From Trematomus loennbergii (lineage: Eukaryota > Chordata > Actinopteri > Perciformes > Nototheniidae), in the NCBI GenBank assembly GCA_012861695.1, contig JAAOOA010000066.1, positions 548,501 through 612,500 of the forward strand: DNA of 64,000 nt, read 5' to 3'. The notes beneath the pieces are model-generated. The model did no database searches and was not told the origin of the DNA. It worked only from the letters and a program-made list of their open reading frames with translations. The position numbers and the translations under genes were made by a program. Numbering within the stretch: the stretch's first letter is position 1; each line of letters starts with the position of its first letter. Of the stretch, positions 35,623 through 45,949 are shown piece by piece.

Positions 35623-37460
35623 ATGGAGGGTTTGACGGCGGAGTGGGCCACCAGAGAGTACCACAGCTTCATAGCTGCGGCCCCACAGCTGAGGGCTTGC
35701 CCATTAACACAATGTTATGGGGAATGGAAACTCAGCTGTGTACTGACAAGGTGGATGGACAGGACGCTGAAACGGGGCTATTCACTCCAGTTTTGCAGCA
35801 TCCCACCTCCTTTTATGGGCATGCGAGAGGTAAATCTGTCTTCCCAGGAGGAGATGGGTTTCCTCTCAGCAGAGATTCAGGCTCTGGTGCAGAAACAGGC
35901 TGTGTCTGTTGTGCATCCTCAGCACAGAGAGAGGGTCTTTATTCCATGTATTTCCTGGTTCTCAAGAAAACAGGGGAATTCAGACCTATTCTAGATCTCC
36001 GATGCCTGAATCGTCATATTTCCAGCAGGAAATTCCGCATGTTAACTGTGAAACAGTTACTAGGGCTTGTGCAGCCAGGCGATTGGTTCACCACCATCGA
36101 CCTGAAAGACGCGTACTTTCATGTGGAAATTGTTCCAGAGCACAGAAAGTATCTGCGTTTTGCCTTCCAGGGAATAGCCTACGATACAACAGGCTGCCGT
36201 TCGGTTATTCCCTATCCCCACGCACATTCAGCAAATGTGTGGCCACAGCGCTCAACCGCTGCGCGCACACGGCATGAGAGTTTTCTTTTACATAGACGAC
36301 CTCATAGTCATGGCTGGGTCCCGGGAACAGGCAATGTTTTGCACAGCACAGTTGATCACACACCTAACCAAATTAGGTTTTGCGATCGATTGGAAAAAGA
36401 GCACCCCCATACCTCGCCAACAGGCGTTGTATTTGGGTGTGGTGCTCGATGCAGACGCGCTGCGTGCCACCCTGTCAGAGAGCAGACGTGCGCCCCTTCT
36501 CAGGGCGGCGCACAGGCTGCGACAGGGGGCAACAGTGACAGCTTTAACTGTCATGCAGACTCTGGGTCTCATGGCGGCTGCTCACATGGTGGTCCCGCGG
36601 TTACTACATATGCGCCGCCTGCAGAGGTGGTTCCCCAGCCTGCGTTTGGAGGCACAAACGACGGCTGGTGACCATTCCTCCCCCCCTCAGTGGGGGCAAC
36701 CTCCGGTTTTGGGGGTCTCCGGACCACCTCCGGAGGGGGTCTCCACTGGGACGGGTGACCTCCTACATCACAGTGTTCACGGACGCGTCCGGAACAGGAT
36801 GGGGAGGGACCTGCCTGAAGAGAGCTATAGGTGGGCGCTGGGCTCTGACAGAGTTTCGATACAGCAACCTCCTAGAGCTACGGGCAGTAGTGTTAGTCCT
36901 CCGCATTTCATGCCCCTAATTCAGGGGAGACATGTAATGGTCAGGTGCGACAACAGCACCACAGTGGCTTATATCAACAGGCAGGGCGGAGTCCGCTCCG
37001 CCTCCTTGTTGAGCAGCTGTGGTTATGGGCCTCAGAGGTGGTGTTATCTCTGAGAGCCCTCCATGTCCCGGGACTGGAGAACAGAGGGGCCGACCTCAGG
37101 TCGAGGGGCGGCCCCCTGCCAGGCGAGTGCTTCACCCGGAGGTGGTGAAGCAGATCTGGGCCCAGTTCGGGAGAGCAGAAGTGGACCTGTTCGCCAGCCG
37201 GCGCAACAGCCACTGTGCCCTGTGGTTCTCCATGGCCCTGAGCGACGACCCGCCCTTGGGGGTGGACGCGTTTGCACACGAGCCATGGCCAAGGAAGCTG
37301 CTATACGCCTTTCCACCGCTGCGTCTCATTCTCCCTCTCCTGGGGAGAGTGAGGCGAGAACGTCTGGCAGTCATTCTGGTAGCACCGAATCGTCGGGGCT
37401 CCGTGGTACTCAGAAATGACACAGATGAAGGTGGGCCAGCCCTGGGCGATCCCCCAGTTC
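35623..37460 (+). pseudogene. DIRS reverse transcriptase and RNase H, frameshifted
   Basis: The leader frame begins MEGLTAEWATREYHSF. Reverse transcriptase motifs follow in changing frames: FLVLKKTGEFRPILDLRCLN (35955), TIDLKDAYFHVEIVPEHRKY (36095), YNRLPFGYSLSPRTFSK (36190) and the active site FFYIDDLIVMAGS (36285). RNase H is at VFTDASGTGWGG (36774), with ELRAVVL and VRCDNSTTVAYIN downstream. The DIRS-specific tail AEVDLFASRRNSH lies near 37180. Frame changes near 35930, 36190, 36255, 36770, 36900 and 37010 mostly look like single-base losses. The function would be element cDNA synthesis. Confidence 0.85.
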
Positions 37461-37549
37461 TGGGGGGCGATGTCTCAAGGGGCAGGTGCAATCGGGGCGT
37501 TACCCACTCTGGGCCGTCCTCTTCAGGCTTGGCTCCTGAGAGGGACAGG

Positions 37550-38560
37550 CTGAGACAGGGTGGATTGTCTGACAGCGTTATTCAGTCTATCCAGGCAGCT
37601 AGAGCAGAATCCACCACAGCCTGTTACAGGCCAAAGTGGCTGAGATTCCAGCATTGGTGTGAGGAGCGGGGAATAGAGCCCCTATCTTGTGAGTTGGGCT
37701 CTATTTTATCCTTCTTACACTTACTGGTGGACAGAGGGCTGGCGCATTTCACAGTGAAAGTGTATGCAGCAGCCATCTCGTCCTGTCATGAGGGTTTTTG
37801 GTGGCAGGTCAGCCTTTAATCAACCACTGATGTGCGGTTTTTACAGGGGGTTAGGAGACTGCGCCCTGTAGTGCACGTCTCCACCCCGCAGTGGGACCTG
37901 CCCCTAGTGCTCGAGGCTCTGGCCTCGGGACCATTGAGCCTCTGGAGCTCTCCCCTCTGAAAGCATTGTCGTGGAAAACAGCTTTGCTTCTTGCCTTAAC
38001 GTCAGCCAAAAGAGTGTCCGAGTTAACTGCTCTGTCGGTGCACCCGAGTTGTTTACTAGTTCGGGGTGGCCGGAGCGGCGCGACACTTAGACCGAACCCC
38101 TCCTTTGTGTCTAAAGACCTAAGGAGTGCGTTCAGGTCGAGGGCTATTCAGTTAGGGGGTTTTAGTCTCCCCCCCATGGGGGGCCAGGGAGGCTAAACTG
38201 CACCTCCTCTGCCCGGTGCGTGCGCTAGCATGTTATGTGGAGCGCACGGCTGCCCTTAGACGCACCGAACAGCTGTTCGTGTGCTTCGGGGGCGGGGTGA
38301 TCGGGAAAGCTCTGTCCAAGAAACGCCTGGCAGGCTGGCTCTGCGAGTGCATTGCACATGCCTACGGACAGGCAGGGAGAGCCTGCCCCACGGGGATTCG
38401 TGCGCACTCCACACGGGCTGTAGCTGTGTCAACAGCCTTATTCAACAGTGTGGAGGATTTATGCACAGCGGCGTCTTGGTCGACGCCAGGCCCCTTTATA
38501 AGGTTTTATCTCTTGGACATGTCTGGCTCTTTCTCCTCGTCTGTGCTTGCTGGGGCAACA
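37550..38560 (+). pseudogene. DIRS tyrosine recombinase, frameshifted
   Basis: The N-terminal core-binding part reads SDSVIQSIQAARAESTTACY and PKWLRFQHWCEERGIEP, with a frame break at the stop near 37817. The catalytic domain keeps the expected residues in order: R in TSAKRVSELTAL (about 38000), H-x-x-R in AHSTRAVAVSTALFN (about 38405), and the nucleophile tyrosine in RFYLLDMSG (about 38505). Another frame break lies near 38190, at a G/C run. The enzyme would join the circular cDNA to the genome without target duplication. The catalytic residues are intact, the frame is not. Confidence 0.85.
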
Positions 38561-39110
38561 CAGATTTGTAGGGGAGGGGGGGGTTGTGGGTCAGTTGGCA
38601 TCTGACCCCCTCCCCGGACGTGATGCGCCTTCACCTTTCCTGGGCCCTCTGAGGGTCCCGGGATAGGCAAGAGGCGCGCTGGCCCGTTACGGGCGGAGGG
38701 GCTGCCCCCTCCTGCCGAGAGGCAGGGGGAGGATAGCCCCCCCACATTTTTAGTCCTCTCACACTCTGCATGGGGTCAGTGCTTGAGTGTGAGGCATGGG
38801 CGCTGGCGCTCTCCCTGTTATCCTTAGGGATTCAGGAAGGCAGGTGCGTAGTAAGCCCATAGGGGCCGAGGGGGCTCTCCCCATCCGTCTAGGGGCGGAG
38901 GGTCCCCCGGCACTGTTTTTTGAGCACACTTTCTGCGAGGCAAGCGCAGCAGGGTGTGCTCTGTCAGCCGCAGCCCAGATTTCTCCTCGGTCACAACCGG
39001 GTTAAAGGAGAGGGGGGCAGCAGCTGCTGACCAGAAAAGCCGGTCAGGGGCAGTAGGGTGGATTGGTGTTGGACGACAGTGCGCGTATACATCAGGGCTC
39101 CACCCACTGT

Positions 39111-39205
39111 ACCCATAGAGTCCAGTAGAGGGCGGAGCCTGTGAGAGATATAACGGGGTTACGTATTGTAACCCTGTTATATAAACACAGGCGGAGCCCT
39201 CTACT
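39111..39205. repeat. DIRS internal complementary region
   Basis: 39111-39154 is an exact reverse complement of the first 44 bases of the element (33542-33585). 39155-39205 is the reverse complement of the last ~51 bases (to 39440) apart from two single-base insertions. The junction between them marks how the ends meet in a circle. Confidence 0.92.
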
Positions 39206-39232
39206 CAGGGCACTGTCTGTCCTGTTCCGCTC

Positions 39233-39440
39233 GCTGAAGAGAGGTATAGGATGGCAGTCAGGAGGCGAGGCCTCCTTTTATACGGTGTGATGCGCGCGCA
39301 TTCAGGTAGGCCCGCCCTGGGCCGGCTACGTCTATAGAAGTCTCAGTGGGAGAATGCACGCGGGATAAGGTAGTACCCATAGAGTCCAGTAGAGGGCTCC
39401 GCCTGTGTTTATATAACTAGGGTTACAATACGTAAACCCC
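39233..39440. repeat. DIRS right inverted terminal repeat
   Basis: Reverse complement of 33542-33725 with minor indels, sharing GGCCGGCTACGTCTATAGAA and CAGTCAGGAGGCGAGG blocks. The outermost ~30 bp differ from the left end, as is usual for DIRS. Confidence 0.9.
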
Positions 39441-39540
39441 CGTTTCATCACAACATACCAAAATCTCACTATTTTAGATACCTCCAGACTCAGTCTTTTG
39501 CTTCTATACATTCTCCAGAATATCCACGTCCACCCATTAA

Positions 39541-40717
39541 CCTCTTAAGCCCTGAGCCTGTTTTTCAGGTCTCAGGCTCGAAAATGACATTCCCAGAACA
39601 AATGACCATATCTTCCCTTCTAAAAGGGTTAAATTAATAATCTTTATTCTCAAAGTAATGATAAACCTGTGAGTTGGATGTAGAAAAGTCAGAATCAATA
39701 TAGATGTTTTTTATTTGAAAGAAAATTCAGATTTTACATAGTAAAAAACTGTAAATTATAGTGTCCGTCCAAAAATTATTTTTTACTTATAGTGAAAACT
39801 ACCCTTGGATGATGGGTTAGTAGACTAAAAGCTTTAGGAATCCAAAGTACAACATATAATAAGTACCCTGTATCAAGATTGATGCAAAACAAGTGAAATT
39901 TGACCTTTTTAGAGAGATTTAGCCAAAAAAAAACACTTCTGGGGTCATTTGGGTGGATTTTCCATATCTCTGGCCCCTCTTGCTCGATTTTGATGAATGA
40001 AAGCTCTTTATAACCGCTAGAGCCAATGGAATCGAGGGAAAGTTATATACACACCAAAACGTTAACAAATAAGGAGTGAGAGTGACGCGTTACCAAAACC
40101 GGAAGCTGCATACACTCTGGTGGCTACCATTAGCAGCTAACTTTTCCGCTCCGATTTTTACATAAAAAATAGGATTATGGATTATAAATAATTTTTTAAA
40201 AGGCACAGGTACATTATCAACCTATGGATCAACAGTTGTAGATTTTTTTTTTTCGTTTTAATGCCATTGAACACGTCTTTTGACCTAATTGACAGCTACG
40301 GTGAGACGATCTGCCGTAAAAGCTCCGTAAAGGTACGTGTTGTGATGTCTGTGTTTGCTTCCCCTGTCGCAAGTTCGGATCGCTCAGTGATGATACTATA
40401 CCTAAATAATCAGTGGAGTCTCAGCTTTAATAGGCTATTGTATGTGCAGCTACGATAAGTAATAAGGGTATCTTTATCTTGAATTGTGTGCCGCAGTGAG
40501 TTAGAATTTTTTCGCTCAGGGGTCACTTAGACCCTTCTTATGAGACTTGTGTTTTGTTTTGGTAAAAATGGTTCATATCTTTCAGTTAGCTGAGATTCTT
40601 CCCGTTAATCTGGTGCTACACATTAATAGTTTCATAAATGTTAAGAAGCCCTGAGACATTATCTCGAAAACAAAACGGTGGGAGGGGTCCAATGGGGGGA
40701 CCGCCGTGCTTAAGAGG
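39541..40717. mobile_element. piggyBac-derived MITE, copy D
   Basis: TTAA flanks (39537-39540 and 40718-40721), with termini CCTCTTAAGCCCTGAGCC and GTGCTTAAGAGG. Both ends carry the same compensating C-to-T style change relative to the other copies. It is internally closest to copy C. It sits inside an L1-like LINE. Confidence 0.9.
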
Positions 40718-40734
40718 TTAAAGATCTAGCTTAT

Positions 40735-41010
40735 TCAGTTCTAACCCTAACCCTGTGAATCCATACGATAAAAATATATACATTATTTCTGAATAACTGC
40801 CCTCACAAATGGGATAAAACTAAAGAAGAACAGGAAGGGGATATTGGAGATTCTATCTCAGAGGAAGGCTGGAAAACGTATACACACACCTCTTCTTTCT
40901 GGATTAATCCATTTTAAGGTAGTACACCGACTACATTACGCCAACGACAGATTAGCTAAAATATTTCCCAGTGTCGCCCCAACCTGTCATTATTCCCCTG
41001 GTCCCTGGGG
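40735..41010 (+). pseudogene. L1/Tx1-like LINE C-terminal fragment
   Basis: A degraded frame resembles the L1-clade C-terminal region: SEEGWKTYTHTSSFWINPF, then a VHRLHYANDRLAKIFPSVAP-like stretch and PWSLGHMF. With 39441-39536, before the MITE, and 42236-42560, after the L2 insertion, it reconstructs one interrupted LINE tail. The TAACCCTAACCCT at 40742 is part of it, not telomeric. Confidence 0.55.
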
Positions 41011-41014
41011 CATA

Positions 41015-42232
41015 TGTTCAGAATCAGAATCAGAAACAGGTTTATTTCCAGGTATGTTGACACGTATGAAGAATTTGACTTGGTGTTGTGGTGATAGAAA
41101 ACTATTTTAAGAAAACTATTATAACATTAAAACATATTAAAAAATATAGTAAAATATAGCAGTATTTACATTGATATAGAATTGGAATAGAATATGCGCA
41201 GTAATGAAAAATAAGATTTTGGGAACATTGTGTGCATTAATGTAATGCATAGGGTCTGTGATGTGAGGTATGGGGGGGGGCCTTGTTGATGAGGCCTGTA
41301 GCGGAGGCGAAGAAACTGTTTAGGTGGAGAGAGGCTTTGGTCCTGATGGAGCGCAGCCTCCTGCCAGAGGGGAGGGGGGTGAACAGTTTGTGTCCAGGGT
41401 GGGAGGGGTCGGCCACTATCTTCCCTGCCCGCCTCAGGGTCCTGGAGGCATGCAGGTCGTGGAGGGATGGCAGATTACAGCCGATCACCTCTCTGCAGAG
41501 CGGATGACACGCTGCAGCCTGCCCTTATCCTTGGCTGTAGCTGCAGCGTACCAGATGGTGATGGAGGAGGTGAGGATGGACTCCATGATGGAGGTGTAGA
41601 AGTTCACCATCATCGTCTTTGGCAGGTTGAATTTCTTCAGCTGCCTCAGGAAGAACATCCTCTGCTGGGCTTTTTTGATTTTTGATGTTCTGCTCCCACT
41701 TGAGGTCCTGGGTGATGATGGGGCCCAGGAAGCGGAAAGACTCCACAGCAGTTACTGGGGAGCCACACAGAGTGATGGGGGCGGGTGGGGCTGCGTTCTT
41801 CCTAAAGTCCACAACCATCTCCACTGTCTTGAGAGCATTAAGCTCCAGGTGGTTGTCCCTGCACCTGGTCACCAGATGGTCCATCTCCCACCTGTAGGCA
41901 GACTTGTCCCCACCAGAGATGAGTCCGATGAGGGTGGTGTCGTCTGCGAACTTCAGGACCTTAACACACTGGTTACTCTACAGACAAACAGCAGGGGTCC
42001 AGTGAGGGGTCTGTGATGGATTTGATGTGGGACAGGACAAGGCGCTCAAATGACTTCATCTCCACAGAGGTCAGGGCGACGGGGCTGTAGTCCTTTAATC
42101 CTATGATCCTTGTTTTCTTGAACCGGGACGATGGTGGAGGCTTTGAAGCATGCTGGAACGTGGCAACAGTGAGGTTGTTCTGGTGATGTCGTCCTTCAGC
42201 AGTTTCTGGGCTTCTGTTTTTCAATCAATCTT
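41015..42232 (-). pseudogene. L2/CR1-like LINE, 3' half
   Basis: The minus strand encodes a degraded FADDTTLIGLI active site near 41935, RWEMDHLVTRCRDNHLELNA, LKTVEMVVDFRKNAAPPAP, ESFRFLGPIITQDLKWEQNI, then VIGCNLPSLHDLHASRTLRR and HPGHKLFTPLPSGRRLRSIR. The 3' end is marked on the plus strand by the TCAGAATCAGAATCAGAAAC block at 41020. Frameshifts near 41690 and 41560 separate the frames. It inserted into the L1-like LINE whose parts flank it. Confidence 0.82.
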
Positions 42233-42235
42233 TGC

Positions 42236-42560
42236 AATATCTGCCAGGACACTGCTTCCTAACAGCTATTTTTGGAACTGTTGACACAGAGTTTCCTCCC
42301 TCCATAAAAATGCAATTGCTTATGCGTAGTTACAATGACTGAGGTTAGACTTGGAGAAACGTAGATATGCAGTGCATGGTTTAGTTCATAAATACGATAA
42401 AACTTGGTCACTATTTATTACCCATGTTAAAAGTCTATCCCTGACCTGATTCATTCTTTGACTGTTGACCTCGGCACTCGGGGGTCCTTGACGCTGGGCT
42501 TGGAGTTGTTACCTACCTTGTCACATGAGGAGTTTAAAAGGCTGGCATTAATAACAAAAA
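42236..42560 (+). pseudogene. L1-like LINE tail
   Basis: Broken frames resemble the extreme C-terminus of an L1-clade reverse transcriptase (ILQYLPGHCFLTAIFGTVD). It continues from 41010 across the L2 insertion. Confidence 0.45.
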
Positions 42561-43480
42561 ATTACATAAACTAAAATTATTTTTTTGGGTTATTTGTGTG
42601 ATGGTTAATTGGTGTATTTATTTATACATTTTCTATTATCATCATTATTTTTGATGTAGGTATTTATTTTGGAGAGGGTGATGGAAAACTGAAAAATAAA
42701 GGTGTTCAAAAATCATTGTATCATTACTCTGAATATAAAGATAACTTTAGCAAAACAATACACAATAATAGCTTGGGATTTTCTTTAGATTTTTACAAAA
42801 AGTGAAAATGTTTTTTAATTAAAAAATCTATACTTCTTTGTCTTTGTCTAAGTCTCTTTGAAAATATCTAAAATCAATCAAACTTTTTGACTATTTCATT
42901 CAAAATGCTCCCATCGGGAAAGAGTATGGGGATTCCTCCACTCAACTCGTCCTCAGCCTTGATACAGCAGTGACTAAGGAACAGGCCAAATGTTCAAGCA
43001 GAGAGCGGCCTCTGTTGTTCAAACAGAGTATTACACTATTGTTTTCATTAAAGGTTTTTTAACTCATTGGCCTTGTTGCAGGAAACTCACGAGTGATGCT
43101 GAACACAGGAAATCAAGAAGAGAATGGGTTGAACAGATGTTTTATGCCTCTTGCCCAAAGAAGAGTAATACGTTTTAATAAGTAGAGCTGTCTGTTTTGC
43201 TGTACAAAGAGAAATAAAGGACAATCAGGTCAGAAATCTGGTAATAATAGGGACAATTGGCAGTGTTAGTTTGACCTTCATGAATATAAATGCCCCAAAC
43301 GAAGATTATCCTACTTTTTTTTTTAAGTAGAAGAAGAATAAGAAGACCTTTGTTAAGGGGGAAATTCAGTTTCCACTCTGTCGTACACACACATGCATTT
43401 TTATACAGGTACATGCAGTACACACAGTACACACACATATACAGTTATATGCACACATGTACATGCAGTTGAGAGGTCAG
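42561..43480. other. intronic sequence, no feature recognised
   Basis: AT-rich sequence without termini or domains; a short ACAC/ATAC-rich stretch lies at 43385-43470. Confidence 0.45.
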
Positions 43481-43487
43481 AACAGAG

Positions 43488-43613
43488 GCAGCCAGTCTAG
43501 CCGGCTCCTCTCCAGTCCACACTCCGTATTCTTTGGTCCGATCGGGACGTGAACCGGCGACCCTTTGATCCAAAGTCCAATCCCCTACAGACTGAACCAC
43601 TGCCGCCACAGGT
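43488..43613 (-). mobile_element. tRNA-derived SINE (minus strand)
   Basis: On the minus strand GTGGCGGCAGTGGTTCAGTC contains an A-box-like stretch and GCCGGTTCACGTCCCGATC a B box, at tRNA-like spacing. A GAGGAGCCGGCTAGACTGG body follows. It differs from the SINE at 31512. No terminal tail could be fixed. Confidence 0.7.
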
Positions 43614-43629
43614 AGTCCATACTGGCTAG

Positions 43630-44200
43630 GGAAGCTGTAGGTATAATAATTCTAGTAGGGGACTTAAATTGTTTATTAAATGTAGAATTCGACAAATTGC
43701 CCGTGGAACATCGACCCCAAAAAATAAATCTAGAGCAGTAAAATATATGTTTTAATGAGTTAGGGCTAGTTGATAGCTAAGAACTCAATAACAAAAGGAC
43801 TAAACAGAGCTTTCACAAGGTTGAAGAGTGTGTTATTGAACCTATTACATTTTCAGACCATAACCCAGTAAGGATGATTGTAAATGTGTGTTTCGATATG
43901 CATTTTAAATACTGGAGGTTAAATGTCTCCATGCTAACAGACCCAGTTATTAAAATAAAACTAAAAGAAACAATAGAAGATTATTTTACAATAAATGACA
44001 TGGATCAGTATCCCCCTCCATGCTCTGGGATGGGGCGAAGGCTGTACTGAGAGGTACATTTATTGAAATAGCGGTCAAATTAAATAAACAAAGACTGAAA
44101 GAGAAAAACTATTGGAAAGAGATATAAAAAGACTAGGACATGATTATAAGGTCATGGAGATGCTAACAAATTGAAACAACTTAAGGGCTTTAGAGATGAG
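43630..44200 (+). pseudogene. L1/Tx1-like LINE, endonuclease end and linker
   Basis: Broken frames give GDLNCLLNVEFDKLPVEHRP, SDHNPVRMIVNVCFDMHFKY and WRLNVSMLTDPVIKIKLKET, then INDMDQYPPP. SDHNPV is the last catalytic histidine box of the EEP endonuclease, and the WRLN...LL pattern is typical of L1-clade linkers. Many stops. Confidence 0.65.
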
Positions 44201-44206
44201 CTAGAT

Positions 44207-44780
44207 CAGGGGTGCCCAATATGTCGATCGCGATCGACCGGTCGTGTAGTGTGGGTAGATCGCATGGCATTGAAAAAAAAAAAAAAAAAAAGGTTAGCCT
44301 ATCACCCATCCTTACTATTGCATTTGCCACTTGATTGACGTACAGGTAAGCCAGTCTGAGATCTCATATTTTATAACACGCAGTTCACCACGCATGCACG
44401 GTCAACGGTCACCGGCGAGCTGATTACCTAGTTAGCCTTCCAATTTATACAATTCTACTAATAAGAAAGGGTATAAGGGGGCCCTCACCTCCTCATCTGA
44501 AGCGCAAATGCGGCACAATAAGTGTAAGCGCGCCACAGTTTCTCCGCCGCTTCGAGGTTCCGGTGCTCGCAGTCACGCAGACTGCGTGGGGCCTCACCTT
44601 GCTGAGGGGGCCTCATATTGCGGACGATCTATGCGCGAATGCGGCGCAATTAATCTTATGCGCAAATGCGGTGCAATTATGCGCTCCACAGTTTCAGTTT
44701 CCCCGCTGCGAGGCTCCGGCGCTAAGAGTTCTAACTGCTCCGGCGATGCACTAGCATCCACGGCAACGCCCTGCCAGTGA
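44207..44780. mobile_element. hAT-like terminus and GC-rich interior, partial
   Basis: CAGGGGTGCCCAATATGTCG at 44207, followed by the self-complementary TCGATCGCGATCGA, is a common hAT-type end in vertebrates. Sequence at 44540-44735 (GCGAATGCGGCGCAAT, CGCTGCGAGGCTCCGGCG) recurs partly at 23820-23840 (CCGCTGCGAGGCTCCGGCG). I found no right end. Confidence 0.5.
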
Positions 44781-44789
44781 ACGAGAGAC

Positions 44790-45945
44790 AGCCTGTCAGA
44801 GAATGTCTTGACAATATTGTGCTGCATTATTGCTTCTAAGTAAAAAACTGTAACTCCAATCAGCTAAATACCCAGAGTATTTAGAATACCAGATGAACAC
44901 ACTTGATGACTCTTGTGTTTGCTATATGTGTAAGTCCGTTTGATTAAATGAGCATATCGGTGCGGCCGTGACAAATGTCCCTACATTATGATCACCAAAG
45001 ATGTATTAAGAGTGAAAATTGTGGCCAGCTGAGCAATAGTTAGAAAAAAAACTCTTCCGATTTTACAGCTCCTCTCTCCTCTAGCCATGATGTCACCCAC
45101 TTAACTTAACCAGCTCTCCCATACACACCCATTATAAAATGTGAAACAGTGTGAAATGTTCACAAAACGTAAGCTACGTGAGAACCGTACTAGCTATCAG
45201 AAAATATCCAATCAGTCTAATAAAGTCCATAGTCTCTGGAACCGTTTAAACTTGTAATTTTTTATGGGGTCAAAGTGGGGTGTTTTTGAGCTCTGTTCAA
45301 ATGGATTTCCCATTCATTCCTATGGGGCAAATTATCGCAGTTTTCTACCGACATGGCCACCATGAAATTCCTACCCTGCTGATCACCTGTTGTTCAATTG
45401 CCCTCTCGAAAGATTAGTTTAATAAGATTTGTGTTAATTAAGGATGTTCTTTTGTCCATAAGTTGTATGGCGTGGGAACTAATGTTTAATTATTTTATTA
45501 ACTATAAGGAAGTCCCTTCTGAAGTTGTGTTAGGGTAATAATAATTAAAAAGATCTTAATGACCCCTTGATCCTGGCCTTTTATTGTTTCATTTAACTGT
45601 AAAACTTTATATTTTTATTGAATAGTTTCTGAGCTTTGATGTTCTGTGAGGCTCTCTGCAGCTGTCTTGGAAAATGTTTGATCTGTTTTTGACGTCACAT
45701 CCTTCTCCCCCCTCCCCCTTGTCCCTCTTGCCCCCTTCCTGGGGTTAAAGAGATGTGTTAGACATTTCAAAATCTAAAAAGATCAAAAAATAAAAGATTC
45801 TGGGACATCCCCTTCTCTCTCTCAATAAGGTATTAAGGGAACTTTAGATCCAAAAGAGCATGTAACAGTCTTACAATTTGGAGACACCCCATCTAAGGGG
45901 AAAAATAATCACACCTCACATCCCCCCCCACACACACACACACTA
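44790..45945. other. non-coding, repeat-like, no feature recognised
   Basis: AT-rich sequence with no coding frame over 60 codons and no termini identified. Confidence 0.4.
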
Positions 45946-45949
45946 GATT

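Larger units (their letters stand above)
33542..39440 (+). mobile_element. DIRS-type tyrosine-recombinase retroelement, near full length
   Basis: The element spans about 5.9 kb: left terminal repeat, gag-like ORF, a tandem-repeat spacer, reverse transcriptase with RNase H, tyrosine recombinase, internal complementary region and inverted right terminal repeat. The left end (33542-33725) and right end (39233-39440) are inverted. The internal complementary region at 39111-39205 is complementary to the outermost bases of both ends, a diagnostic of DIRS that supports a circular intermediate. No target duplication is seen, as expected for recombinase-mediated integration. It interrupts an L1-like LINE. 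The ORFs have several single-base frameshifts. Confidence 0.93.

Noticed and set aside
35604..36671. 355-codon plus-strand ORF as a single protein
   Set aside because: Only the middle part (about 35930-36190) is the reverse transcriptase frame. The rest reads out of frame relative to recognised DIRS motifs.
40739..40755. TAACCCTAACCCT, telomere-like
   Set aside because: Only two units, embedded in degraded LINE coding sequence.
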